Positions 36,562-46,794 of a stretch of DNA of 64,000 nt are shown here, piece by piece. Under the pieces are notes generated by a model. It ran no database searches. It saw only the letters and a program-made list of their open reading frames with translations, and was not told where the DNA came from. The stretch comes from Microcaldota archaeon (GTDB lineage: Archaea; Micrarchaeota; Micrarchaeia; Micrarchaeales; CABMGC01). Where the stretch lies: assembly GCA_021811535.1 (NCBI GenBank), contig JAJZOF010000020.1, positions 170,894 to 234,893 on the forward strand, in the 5' to 3' direction. Position 1 is the stretch's first letter. Every line of letters begins with the position of its first letter. A program made the position numbers and the translations under genes.

Positions 36562-38718
36562 CTATCTCAGGAAGAGTTTCCGCAGGGAGTTCCTGAGGGA
36601 TTTGTAGCTTGGGCATCTGTATCTTGCTTCGCTATCCCCGTCTCCAACCTTAACTGAAATGGCACTCTCAGGTAGCACGTAGAAGAGGCTCTCGTCCGTT
36701 ATATCATCCCCCGCACTGAATACAAACCCATGTTTTTTCCTTGCCAAGACAAGCTCGTAGTATATGCCTTTGCTCATCATATTGCTTACCTCTACGACTT
36801 TCTTGCCGAAAAGAACATTGACCTGGCTGTTTGCCGTTATGTTAGTGAGCGTATTATATACCTCGTTTGCGGTATCTTCAACTCCGGCTATCCTTACCTT
36901 TCCGTAATGCCATGCTAATGAATTTTCCTTCTGCTCTATAAAAGACCCATCGATCCTGGCCCTGTATTCCTCCATTATTTCTCTGACAAGGCCCATCCAC
37001 TTTGTATCGAAGCTGGCAGTCCTCTCCCATCTATCCGTACCCTGGTCCTTGTGATACGCTCCGTGTTCAGCCACCAACGATATATCCATCCCGCCAAACC
37101 ATCTCTCCATATCCGCCTTTTTTCTCCCACTTATAATCACTACGGTGTGCCCACGCCTTGAGATGCCCTGCAAGAGCTCTAAAAGTTCAGCATCGGGTTT
37201 GGCTTCTCCAGGATTCTCACATAAAGGCACCAGCGTGCCATCATAGTCCAGGATAACGAGGCCGCTGCCAGAGGAAGAGATCCGACTGGAAACTAATCTT
37301 AAGGTCTCTTCATCAAAGACCATTGGTTTTATGGAATTTGCTTTAACAGAGGAGTCAAGGCTGCCCATGAAATTCTCCGCCCACCTCCTTACGCCACCTC
37401 CCAGAAGCCTCTTTCTTATATTCTTGTTCAATGTGTAATCATATGCACCAGATATCCCCAAGGCCTTTTCCATAGCGTTGCTTATATCATCTAGATCGTA
37501 TGGATTTACTATAAGCGCCTCTTTCATGTCTTTAGACGCGCCTGCGTTGCCACTGAGTATCAATACGCCCTTAAGGTTGTCCTTTGAGGCTATATACTCC
37601 TTAGCTACAAGGTTCATCCCATCCCGAAGCGGAAGGTTTAGCATTACATCGGCAGACTTGTAGAAAGCAATGAGCTCGCCAAAGCTCAGAGTGTCGTAGA
37701 TATACAGTACCGGGGTATTCCCGTCCTTGGCATATCTGCTGTTTATCTCGCTGACAAGCATCTCTATTTCCCTCTTCACATGCCCGTATTTCTCGACATG
37801 CTCTCTGGAAGGAACAACCACAAGGACATAAAGAACCCTGCCCACCTGCTCTTGGTTCTTCGCAAGGAAGTATCTGAATGCATCAAGCTGCTCTATTATA
37901 CCCTTTGTATAATCAAGCCTCGAGATGGAGAAGATAAGCTTCTTCCCCCTTACTATTCTGGCAATCTTCCTCCTGTAGTGTGCTACATTCTCGCTCTTAT
38001 AGGATGAAAACCTGTCAAAATCTATGCCTATGGGAAAAGCTCTCACCGTGCTGGTATGCCCATGCAGTTTTATCAATCCAAAGCGATTCTCATACCCGTT
38101 CAGGACACGTGCGCTCTCCAGAAAGGCATTTACGTAGTCATATGTATGGAACCCTACAAGATCAGAACCAAGCATTCCGTGTATTATCTCTTTATGCCAT
38201 GGTAGAAGCCGGAATACATCGTAGCTTGGAAAAGGAACATGAAGAAAAAACCCCACCTTCGCATCATTGTATTTCTTTCTTATCATATCTGGGAGGAGTC
38301 CGAGGTGATAATCATGCACCCATATCGCATCGCCCTTCTTTGCAATCTTGGACAGCGCCCCCATGAAAAGCCTATTTACCCGTTTATATGCATTCCAATA
38401 ATCCTGCGAGTATGTGGTATACATAGGGAAAGAGTGTAGCAATGGCCACATAGTCTTGTTTGAAAACCCATTATAATACAAATCGAATGTTGGTTTTGGG
38501 ATGTTTACAGGATAGCACCTGAATTCCTCTATAAGCTTCTTCTCCACATCAGAGTCGATCTTCGTGCCTGGGTATCCTATCCACAACGCCTTATAATCAT
38601 TGTAAAATGAGCTCAATCCTGTCGCAAGGCCCCCAACGCTTCCCTTAAATCTGACCTCTCCATCAACATTTTTTATTGATACAGGCAGCCTGTTCGATAC
38701 TATTATCAGCCTTCCCAT
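36562..38718 (-). CDS. bifunctional trehalose-6-phosphate synthase/phosphatase
   Basis: GT20 domain (SNRLPVSI, WVHDYHLGLLPDMIRKK) fused to HAD phosphatase LVILDYDGTLVPL. Confidence 0.95.
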   Translation of the reverse strand: MGRLIIVSNRLPVSIKNVDGEVRFKGSVGGLATGLSSFYNDYKALWIGYPGTKIDSDVEKKLIEEFRCYPVNIPKPTFDLYYNGFSNKTMWPLLHSFPMYTTYSQDYWNAYKRVNRLFMGALSKIAKKGDAIWVHDYHLGLLPDMIRKKYNDAKVGFFLHVPFPSYDVFRLLPWHKEIIHGMLGSDLVGFHTYDYVNAFLESARVLNGYENRFGLIKLHGHTSTVRAFPIGIDFDRFSSYKSENVAHYRRKIARIVRGKKLIFSISRLDYTKGIIEQLDAFRYFLAKNQEQVGRVLYVLVVVPSREHVEKYGHVKREIEMLVSEINSRYAKDGNTPVLYIYDTLSFGELIAFYKSADVMLNLPLRDGMNLVAKEYIASKDNLKGVLILSGNAGASKDMKEALIVNPYDLDDISNAMEKALGISGAYDYTLNKNIRKRLLGGGVRRWAENFMGSLDSSVKANSIKPMVFDEETLRLVSSRISSSGSGLVILDYDGTLVPLCENPGEAKPDAELLELLQGISRRGHTVVIISGRKKADMERWFGGMDISLVAEHGAYHKDQGTDRWERTASFDTKWMGLVREIMEEYRARIDGSFIEQKENSLAWHYGKVRIAGVEDTANEVYNTLTNITANSQVNVLFGKKVVEVSNMMSKGIYYELVLARKKHGFVFSAGDDITDESLFYVLPESAISVKVGDGDSEARYRCPSYKSLRNSLRKLFLR

Positions 38719-38998
38719 TTCCAGATACCTTGGAGATAAATAGTAAGCAAGCTTATTATTTATTAAGGAGATTTTTAGCCGCTGCAGCTTCCAACCCTTT
38801 AGATAAGTCTATTATATTTCTCCAAGTATTATCCGCTCCAAACCCTCTTCTCCTACCTGACATATCTGCTTTCCCAATCTGACAATGGAATAAACGCTGC
38901 ACAACTGCGCCCAGAAGCCAAATATAACAAAAAGGAATCAATCCCGGTTTAAATAAGCTAATTCGGGATAGTACGTATCCGATGCGGCAAGAAGTGCC

Positions 38999-39120
38999 TG
39001 GCGGGGGCGAGATTTGAACACGCGACCTCTAGATATCTTAGCAATCACAGCAAGTTGCTCATCACTCAAAAATGCTTTGCATATGAGTCTAGCGCTCTAA
39101 CCAGGCTGAGCTACCCCGCC
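38999..39120 (-). tRNA. tRNA-Met(CAU), elongator-like, with 47-nt intron (39035-39081)
   Basis: GGCGGGG/CCCCGCC acceptor; CTAGA/TCTAG stem; loop CTCATA|intron|A; T-stem has one T:T mismatch. Confidence 0.85.
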
Positions 39121-39167
39121 TAATCTTATAATTCTAACAAACAAAAATTAATAAATGGGGCATAAAA

Positions 39168-39677
39168 TTAACCGAGTATCCGTATTATCAGTTCCTCTGC
39201 TGCCTTAGCTGCCAGGAGCAGGAAAACCCCAAATATGGCGATGAAGATTCCCACCGCGCCTACGTTAAAGAGCACAAAAGCGAACGCAAGAGCCACAGCA
39301 GGAGGATGCTCGCTTTCTGTGACATGAAGAAGCAAGGCGACAAAGAGCAGGACGATGGCTGCCGAAGCATAAAAACCCAGGATGCCTATAAGTACATATC
39401 CAATGTATCCGATGACGCCTCCTATAAAGTAAGACCTCACGAAAACATCCTTTCGTGCGGCATACGTGCCAGGCATCATGAACAATATGAAGCCGCTTGC
39501 TCCAAAAGAAGCAAAAATAATGGAAGAGTAGCCAAATCCCTTTTCTAAGCCGATGTTTACGTAGTCAAGGACATAAATTATTGCGACTAGTGCGAAAGTG
39601 AAGATAAGTGCTGCAAGATAAGGTGTATGCTTATGCTTCCATGCTGCGACATCTCCCTTCCTAGCCTTCCTGCGCAT
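39168..39677 (-). CDS. HPP-family integral membrane protein
   Basis: SIIFASFGASGFILFMMP; ESEHPPAVALAFAF. Confidence 0.75.
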   Translation of the reverse strand: MRRKARKGDVAAWKHKHTPYLAALIFTFALVAIIYVLDYVNIGLEKGFGYSSIIFASFGASGFILFMMPGTYAARKDVFVRSYFIGGVIGYIGYVLIGILGFYASAAIVLLFVALLLHVTESEHPPAVALAFAFVLFNVGAVGIFIAIFGVFLLLAAKAAEELIIRILG

Positions 39678-39728
39678 AAATGTAATCTGCAGATAAGTGT
39701 TAAAAACGATGCTTTATATAAAGAAAAC

Positions 39729-40481
39729 ATGGAAGCGCTAGTCAGGAGGCATGACCCGAAGGAGCTTTCCAAGGCAAACGAGATTCTATCTTCTGCAGCA
39801 AGCTATTTTTATAAGAACGTCTGCCCTGTAAGGACCGCCAAGCCGGAAATAATACTTCTCGAAGGTCTGCGAAGCGAGGAAGGAATGTTCGGATACTATT
39901 TTTCAGGCAAGCTGGTTATAGATCCGGATTACGGAATAAACGAGAAGACAATACCGCATGAATTTTTCCATCATCTCCAGGAAGCCACAGGAAGGAATCC
40001 AAACATTCCGTACCACATGCTTACCGCAGACCACAAAGCAGTGAAGGAAGCAGGGCCGAACCTCTTCGCAGCATTGTACATGTCGCGCGACATGAAGGGA
40101 ACAGAGCGCATATTCTTCATTGCTGATTTTCTTAATACCAAATACTCTGACGAATGGAATCCACTGGATTTGGCGTTTGCAAGATATGGCGAATATAACA
40201 GGGCACAGGCGTTCCTCCCCCGGAAGCGCAAAGACGTCTACATACCAACATACGCTGAAGGAAAAGCCATTGCACTTCTTTCCATAGCGTCCTGCGGGCT
40301 TGATGTATACACATCAGCAAGACAGTTGCTGGAGGATCCGGAGAGCGTGCTCAGGAACCTCGAAGCTGCAGCAAGGAAAGACAAAGACTTAATTATATTA
40401 TCAAGGCTAAATGAGCTTAAGAGCATGCACAACCGCCCTAGCTTCCTGCTGAAAGATATAGCTGCTGTTGCTAGGACCTGA
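39729..40481 (+). CDS. hypothetical protein with HEFFH (HExxH) motif, putative metalloprotease-like
   Basis: YGINEKTIPHEFFHHLQEATG; no wider family recognised. Confidence 0.6.
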   Translation: MEALVRRHDPKELSKANEILSSAASYFYKNVCPVRTAKPEIILLEGLRSEEGMFGYYFSGKLVIDPDYGINEKTIPHEFFHHLQEATGRNPNIPYHMLTADHKAVKEAGPNLFAALYMSRDMKGTERIFFIADFLNTKYSDEWNPLDLAFARYGEYNRAQAFLPRKRKDVYIPTYAEGKAIALLSIASCGLDVYTSARQLLEDPESVLRNLEAAARKDKDLIILSRLNELKSMHNRPSFLLKDIAAVART

Positions 40482-40484
40482 AAT

Positions 40485-40557
40485 GGCCTTGGTGGTGTAG
40501 CGGCTAGCATAGGGGACTGTGGATCCTCCGGTCCGGGTTCGACTCCCGGCTAAGGCC
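40485..40557 (+). tRNA. tRNA-His(GUG)
   Basis: GGGGA-CTGTGGA-TCCTC anticodon arm; encoded G-1 opposite C73. Confidence 0.93.
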
Positions 40558-42047
40558 TAGAAAAGATACAGCGCGGAAAGCCTCACTACCTTCTTTATAA
40601 ACTTGTAAACACTGTTGGAATTTCTCTTTACATCTTTTATAAGGGCTTTGTAACGCGTCTTCTCCTCAGGAGAGAGAGTGCCCTCCTTTACTATCTCCTG
40701 CTTTTTGCCATCTACGATCTGCACCTCTCTCTTGCTTATTATATCTTTCCTTACCATCCCATACCACTCGTCAAGGGTATTCCCCTTGGAGCGTATCATC
40801 TTCAGGAAGTCCTTCATCTTTATTTTCCTCCTCTTCCCTGTCCTGTCCTCCTCTGCAGCAGGTATAAGTGCAGCCTTATCGCAAATTTCCTCGATATCTG
40901 CCTGTGAGAAACCCATTGTCGCCCTGGCAAGCCTGCCAAAATTTATTCTGGCAAGAGGCATCTTTCTGGTATTAAACTTGAATGCCTGTTTTCTGGTCTT
41001 GTAATCCGGAGGCGGTATATATATCGCGTCCCCGAACCTCTTGCTCCTCTTGAGGGCAGGATCTATGTCCCATGGCTGGTTTGTAGCACCTATAACGAAT
41101 ATACCTTCAGGATTTGCCTCAACCCCATCCATTTCCTGAAGGAATTGGTTCACTGCCATTCTCATGTAATTCTGGCCTCCGTCTCCGCCTCCACCACCTC
41201 CGCCGCCTCCCCTCTTAACCCCAAGCGCGTCCAGCTCGTCAAAAAATATCACGCACGGGGTATTCTTTCTGGCCTGCTCGAATATGGCATGCATGTTCTT
41301 CTCAGTATTTCCCGCATACATATCGACTATCTCATTTATCCTTGCTATTATGACATTCGATCCTGTCTCTCCGCCTATTGCATTGACAAAATAAGTCTTC
41401 CCGCATCCAGGAGGCCCGTAAAATATCACTCCTAGCCCTAGCTTCTTCCCGTATGCCTTGAGCATCTCGGGCTTCTTTATAGCGAGTATTATATTGTCGT
41501 GTATAGATTCTTTCTCCTTCTTCATCCCTACAACATCATTAAATGTTATGGTGGATTTGTGCCACTTTGCAGTCTTGAGCTGGCCATCCTCTATCTTTGT
41601 TCCAGTGCCTTCCTCGAAGGTCTTCTCTGTCTTTGAGACATCAATCTTTGCCTTTAACCCATCAAGCCGCGTCTTGGCCTGCTCGTAATTAGGATTCTTT
41701 GCAAGTGCCGCTTCATACCACTCCTTCGCACCTTTAAAGTCGTTCTGATACTCGGATATTATACCCATCACATAAGGTGCATCGCAGCTGTCAGGCTCTA
41801 TATTCATAACCGTCTCAGCGTCCCTTGAAGCCTCTTCATACCTATTTATCAGCGCATAAGAAAGCGATCTGTTGAAGTAAGCGCTTGCATACTTTGGGTC
41901 TTCCTTCAATGCCTTGCTATAAAGGTCTATTGCCTCTTCAAACTTGCTCTCCTCGAATGCCTTCCCCGCTTTCTTGTAGAAATCTTCGGCAAGTGGATTA
42001 TTTGTACCGCTTTTTTCGTTTTTTTGGTTCTCCTTTGTCTCTGCCAC
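40557..42047 (-). CDS. TPR-AAA+ ATPase
   Basis: three TPR-like units then FYGPPGCGKTYF Walker A, VIFFDELDALG Walker B, GATNQPWDIDPALKR. Confidence 0.9.
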   Translation of the reverse strand: MAETKENQKNEKSGTNNPLAEDFYKKAGKAFEESKFEEAIDLYSKALKEDPKYASAYFNRSLSYALINRYEEASRDAETVMNIEPDSCDAPYVMGIISEYQNDFKGAKEWYEAALAKNPNYEQAKTRLDGLKAKIDVSKTEKTFEEGTGTKIEDGQLKTAKWHKSTITFNDVVGMKKEKESIHDNIILAIKKPEMLKAYGKKLGLGVIFYGPPGCGKTYFVNAIGGETGSNVIIARINEIVDMYAGNTEKNMHAIFEQARKNTPCVIFFDELDALGVKRGGGGGGGGGDGGQNYMRMAVNQFLQEMDGVEANPEGIFVIGATNQPWDIDPALKRSKRFGDAIYIPPPDYKTRKQAFKFNTRKMPLARINFGRLARATMGFSQADIEEICDKAALIPAAEEDRTGKRRKIKMKDFLKMIRSKGNTLDEWYGMVRKDIISKREVQIVDGKKQEIVKEGTLSPEEKTRYKALIKDVKRNSNSVYKFIKKVVRLSALYLF

Positions 42048-42470
42048 TCACACACCCGCGATAATACCATCAAGGAGATGGTTAAGCTGCCTGTCAACAT
42101 AACTTATGTTTTTATCTTCTCTAGGCACATTAAAAAGCTTATACGATTTGAAGGAACCGAGAAGCGTAAGGGCCTTCCCATGAAGCTCTCTAAGTCCCGT
42201 ATCCCTTACCTTATACTCGCCTTTCAGCTGCCTCACTACTATCTGACTGTCGGAGTAAAGTTCCATCTCCCTCTCCGCCTCTGGGATGCTAAGCACGAAC
42301 TCGAGCGCGCCTATGACTGCTTTATATTCTGCAGCATTATTTGTGGCCTTGCCATTATAAAAATAACGTTCCCCTATTTTCTTCATATATCCGTCGAATA
42401 CAACATATCCAGACGCACTGATTCCCGGGTTGCCCCTTGACGCTCCATCCGTATAAATCTTAAATACCAT
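42048..42470 (-). CDS. rnhA: ribonuclease HI family protein
   Basis: IYTDGASRGNPG; NAAEYKAVIGALE; YSDSQIVVRQL. Confidence 0.9.
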   Translation of the reverse strand: MVFKIYTDGASRGNPGISASGYVVFDGYMKKIGERYFYNGKATNNAAEYKAVIGALEFVLSIPEAEREMELYSDSQIVVRQLKGEYKVRDTGLRELHGKALTLLGSFKSYKLFNVPREDKNISYVDRQLNHLLDGIIAGV

Positions 42471-42504
42471 AGCACCAAACTACAATCATATATACAGTGA
42501 TTTA

Positions 42505-43050
42505 TTGCCCATGCAGATAAAAAAATGTATTGTAGGGAGTACAGTAATACTTGATAAGAAGGGACTCTCCACGCTTCTTATAAAACATAAAAAGCTCAAC
42601 GTGTGGATTAACCCTGGAGGCCACCTGGAAGACCAGGAATTCCCATACGATGCCGCAAAAAGGGAAGCCATGGAAGAGACAGGGACTAAAGTAAGCATTA
42701 TAGATGTCAGGCAGAGTGCAACAAAAATAAACGATGCGCACAGCCGCACGTCAATCTTCCCTCTGCATATACTAGAGGAGAAAGTGGTTTACAGTGATTC
42801 CACACATACACATCTCGACTTCGTATACATCAGCGTAGCGGATAAGACCAAGGTACACAAAGTAGGAAAAGGGGAGTCAAAAGAGATAAAATGGTATAAT
42901 CAGGCGGAGCTGCCAAGGAATCTTATGTTCAAAAATAGCATCATGGTTATAGAATCCGCGTTCAAATCCTACTCCTCCATGCTCGCGTCAAGAAGGTCAC
43001 GAAGGGATCCGAAGTCCAGAGTCTCTCCTTCCCCTATGCACAAGGCATGA
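42505..43050 (+). CDS. NUDIX hydrolase
   Basis: GGHLEDQEFPYDAAKREAMEETGT Nudix box. Confidence 0.9.
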   Translation: MPMQIKKCIVGSTVILDKKGLSTLLIKHKKLNVWINPGGHLEDQEFPYDAAKREAMEETGTKVSIIDVRQSATKINDAHSRTSIFPLHILEEKVVYSDSTHTHLDFVYISVADKTKVHKVGKGESKEIKWYNQAELPRNLMFKNSIMVIESAFKSYSSMLASRRSRRDPKSRVSPSPMHKA

Positions 43051-43721
43051 ATGCTACCAAGATCAACATCGCCACCTAGCATCCGGGCAAGTTCACTTTC
43101 AGAACCAGGGCTTATCTCAAATCCTTCTGAGAAATAGCTTGCCGCAGGAAGCACAAGCATCTTGCCTCCCCTTATCTTGCCATATAGAAAGCAGCGCAGC
43201 CTCTCCTTCGCTCCTAATCTGGTGTACAAGGCAATAGAGGGGTGTATATGGCCAATTATAAGTAATTTGCCTCCATTGAGATTCACAGGTTTATCTCCAT
43301 GCGCAAATACATACTCGCCGCGGCGCAACTCGCCATTGTAAATAACTATCCCGGTCCCTTCCCCCACGCGGCCTATGAAATTGTCATGGTTGCCCTTCAC
43401 CAGCAAAAATCTCCTTATTCCCAATCCTTCTGAGAAGGAGACAAGCTCTTTAAGCTCGTTGAACTCTTCTAAATGAACCTTTGAGAAGTCATTTTTTATG
43501 TCGCCATTGACTATAAGTTCCTTGACAACTCTTCCAGCAGCTGCACTTCCTATATACCCCTTTATGCTGCTTAAGTTGGCCTTAGGGAGGAAATACCGCC
43601 TCCGCTCCGCCATAACCCCCTCATATCCAAGATGCAGATCGGAGCACACCAAGGCCTTCAGGTCCCTCAGATAAGCAATAGGTGTGCCATCGACTATCTC
43701 TACATTCTCAGAGAGGCGCAT
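42969..43721 (-). CDS. calcineurin-like metallophosphoesterase
   Basis: CSDLHLGYEG; VNGDIKND; VKGNHDNF; IGHIHPSI. Confidence 0.92.
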   Translation of the reverse strand: MRLSENVEIVDGTPIAYLRDLKALVCSDLHLGYEGVMAERRRYFLPKANLSSIKGYIGSAAAGRVVKELIVNGDIKNDFSKVHLEEFNELKELVSFSEGLGIRRFLLVKGNHDNFIGRVGEGTGIVIYNGELRRGEYVFAHGDKPVNLNGGKLLIIGHIHPSIALYTRLGAKERLRCFLYGKIRGGKMLVLPAASYFSEGFEISPGSESELARMLGGDVDLGSIHALCIGEGETLDFGSLRDLLDASMEE

Positions 43722-46401
43722 GCTTAAGCCTCTTTATCTTTGAGAGAACGTCTTTATGAAGCTCACGGAGATGCCTCCTCCTATCCTTCATCATTATCAC
43801 ATCCGCTTCCCCGAAAGTGATAAGATTATGCGAAAATGGCGAAGGCGAAGGCGTCTTTATAACAATATATCTTGCCCTTCCATCAAGAATATCCTTTACT
43901 ACCTCTGCGGCCCTATCTACATCCATTACGTCTTCGAGTATCTCCCTGTAAGTCTCCTTAAGCACGGGGAAATTCGGGCTTATGCTCTCAGCTGCCTTTA
44001 GTAGCGTCTGCGAGTTTACCTGCTGCCTTCCGACACTGATCTTATATCCCTTATAGTTCCTGAGAACCATAAAACTCCTCACGGCGCAGTGCCTGAACCT
44101 GCGCTTCATAAGCTCCGTTCTTCTTATATTGCTTTTGAGAAGCTGCCTTATGTCGCAACCGTTCAGCCTCATAATAAGCTCCCTTACCGTCTCCTCGCCT
44201 ATCCTTACATTGCCATCTAGGAAAATTGCAAACCCGTTATCGTTTATGAATATACCCAGCTCTGTGTCGAGGATATCCTCAAGGAGGAACCCGAATATCC
44301 TTGATAGCGCATCGTTTATCCTTCTGCCAAAAAGAAAGTGGAAAACAATCATGGACTTGGTGCCCTTCCTGTCTTTTGTTATCTCAACAAGGAGCCTCTT
44401 GTTTGTAGGTATCACCCCGGCAAACATGTGCTGCTCTATAAAGTATCTTGTTATGGCCAGGCGGGCATAGGTATTCACAGGCATATCCGAAAGGGCCTTA
44501 AATGACTCCAGCGACGAGATAAACCTATCCGAAGACGTCTTTGCGAAAGTGAACCCCTTGCGCATAACATCCTTCGCTACGAGCATGCCTACCCTGTCTC
44601 TGAACCTGCCTATCTCCATTGCAAGTTCGTAAGTCAATGGCATCTGCTCGGAGAACCACGGCGGTACAGTGGGCACCATCCCATAAGCAGTTTCCACATA
44701 ACATCTCATACCCTGAGCATGCTTGAACAGGTAAGTCCTGCCGCTCAGGACAAAAACGTCACCAGGCTTGAGCCTGGATAAAAAGTTCTCCTCAATATTG
44801 CCTATATTCTTGTTGTTCGAATCATACACGCTTACTGCCACCTCGTCAGGTATGGTCCCAATGTTGAGATAGTATATTATCTTGGTATATTTGCCTCTTC
44901 TCCCGAAAACTCCTGTCTTCTCATCATACCATATCTTTCCATACACCCTTCTGCTCTCAAGGCCAACATGCATGCCCGAAAGATACTCGAGAAGCGATAT
45001 AAAATCCGCCTTTTCCAGTGTCTTATATGGATACGCCCTTCTTATCACTGCAAGCGCTTCTTCCATCTCCCACTTTTTGCTAAGAGCCATGCCAACGACA
45101 TGCTGCGCCAAGACATCAAGGCAATTTTTTGGAGTGTTGAATGAGTCCAGGTGATGCTGCAAGGCGGCATTGAGCATTACTGAGCACTCTACTAGATCAT
45201 CCCTGTTGACCACTATTATCTCTCCGCGTGCAACATCCTTGAAACCATGGCCACTTCTGCCTATCCTCTGCAGCGCCTTAGAAACGCTTTTAGGGGAACC
45301 CAACTGTATCACATTCCCTATATATCCTATATCTACCCCAAGCTCCAGGCTGGTAGAGGAGACAACGCATTTCAATGAACCCTTCTTAAGCAGGTCTTCC
45401 ACCTCCAGCCTCACGTCCCTGGATAAAGACCCATGATGTGCGGCTACATCATCATTGTCGTACTTAAATCTCCTGGTAAGGTTATATACTGTCCTCTCTG
45501 TACCGCTTCTCGTATTTGTAAATACCAAGGTGGTCTCGTTCTTCTTTATTATTGAATTTATAATCCTGTATATCTCGCTTTCCATTCTTTCCTCCTTTAC
45601 ATTTATTATGTCTTTCACAGGGCTTATTACCTCAAAATCAAGCTTTTTGTCCCATGTGCCATCGACTATTGTGCAGTCGCGCTCTCTTCCGCTGCTCTCA
45701 GAGCCAACAAGGAATCTTGCGGCTTCTTCAAGAGGATGCAGGGTCGCGCCCAGACCTATCCTTATGAAACCATGCCCTATAAGGTCTTCGAGCCGCTCAA
45801 GGGATAGGGAGAGATGCGTGCCTCTTTTGTTGTTTGCAAGTTCATGAAGCTCGTCTATAACCACATACTCCAATTCCGAGAAGGCCTCTATAAACTTGGA
45901 GGAGTTGAGTATGATTGCAAGGCTCTCCGGCGTGGTCACAAGGATATTCGGCGGTTTCCTGAGTTGCTTCTGCCTCTCAGAGGTAGGGGTATCGCTTGTC
46001 CTGGTGCCAACTGTTATCCTGCCGATATCCGGGGAAACCGATTCGTATATCTCCTGAAGAGGCGAATTGAGGTTTTTGTATACATCATTATTCAATGCCC
46101 GCAGCGGCGATATATACAGGCAATACACCTTGTTACCAAGCGTCCCCCCCTCCGCCTTATCCATAAGCCTGCTCAATATGGCCATAAATGCAGAGAACGT
46201 CTTGCCGCTGCCTGTCGGTGCGGTAATCAGCAGGTTCTCCATTTCCTTTATCAGCTTGAACGAATACATCTGTGGCGGAGTAAGCTCCTTATACCTCGAT
46301 GCAAACCACTTGCGTATTACCGGATTCAATGCAGCCATGCTTTCATTATAGCTGACGCTGGCTCCAGCTTGTTTTATCATAAATACCATATAAGGATTCA
46401 A
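43708..46401 (-). CDS. lhr: Lhr-family ATP-dependent helicase
   Basis: TAPTGSGKTFSAFMAIL; VIDELHEL; LQRIGRSGH; about 900 aa. Confidence 0.94.
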   Translation of the reverse strand: MNPYMVFMIKQAGASVSYNESMAALNPVIRKWFASRYKELTPPQMYSFKLIKEMENLLITAPTGSGKTFSAFMAILSRLMDKAEGGTLGNKVYCLYISPLRALNNDVYKNLNSPLQEIYESVSPDIGRITVGTRTSDTPTSERQKQLRKPPNILVTTPESLAIILNSSKFIEAFSELEYVVIDELHELANNKRGTHLSLSLERLEDLIGHGFIRIGLGATLHPLEEAARFLVGSESSGRERDCTIVDGTWDKKLDFEVISPVKDIINVKEERMESEIYRIINSIIKKNETTLVFTNTRSGTERTVYNLTRRFKYDNDDVAAHHGSLSRDVRLEVEDLLKKGSLKCVVSSTSLELGVDIGYIGNVIQLGSPKSVSKALQRIGRSGHGFKDVARGEIIVVNRDDLVECSVMLNAALQHHLDSFNTPKNCLDVLAQHVVGMALSKKWEMEEALAVIRRAYPYKTLEKADFISLLEYLSGMHVGLESRRVYGKIWYDEKTGVFGRRGKYTKIIYYLNIGTIPDEVAVSVYDSNNKNIGNIEENFLSRLKPGDVFVLSGRTYLFKHAQGMRCYVETAYGMVPTVPPWFSEQMPLTYELAMEIGRFRDRVGMLVAKDVMRKGFTFAKTSSDRFISSLESFKALSDMPVNTYARLAITRYFIEQHMFAGVIPTNKRLLVEITKDRKGTKSMIVFHFLFGRRINDALSRIFGFLLEDILDTELGIFINDNGFAIFLDGNVRIGEETVRELIMRLNGCDIRQLLKSNIRRTELMKRRFRHCAVRSFMVLRNYKGYKISVGRQQVNSQTLLKAAESISPNFPVLKETYREILEDVMDVDRAAEVVKDILDGRARYIVIKTPSPSPFSHNLITFGEADVIMMKDRRRHLRELHKDVLSKIKRLKHAPL

Positions 46402-46521
46402 AATAAATAACCTTTACCATGCCAAGCCCTCCCATCCTTCTGCAGCATATCTGGCAAACCAAAGGTTAAACATAGTTATTTTAAAGATTTGCAATAAATT
46501 AATTCTAATTCGTTGGTATAA

Positions 46522-46794
46522 ATGGCAAAACCGCAGAAAAACAAGGACAAAAAATCAAAACTGCTTGAAGCATTTACCAGGTCAGAGCAGATCGCAGAGC
46601 TTTATGCTAAGGGCGTAACAGAGAGCGAGGCGCTTCTCAACAGCCCGCAGGATAGACCTATGGACGATGCGCATATAAACGACCTTCTCGACCAGGAAAG
46701 GAGCAAAGCGTTTGAGGGCAGGCAGAAAATCACTTCATCGAGCCCAGCTCGCGCAAAGCCGACAAGAAAAACTGCAAAAGGAAAGAAGCGCTAA
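46522..46794 (+). CDS. hypothetical 90-aa basic protein
   Basis: ORF with ATG start; Lys/Arg-rich termini. Confidence 0.5.
   Translation: MAKPQKNKDKKSKLLEAFTRSEQIAELYAKGVTESEALLNSPQDRPMDDAHINDLLDQERSKAFEGRQKITSSSPARAKPTRKTAKGKKR

Noticed and set aside
45814-46410. ORF 45814-46410 (+, 198 aa)
   Set aside because: Antisense to the Lhr helicase motor domain.
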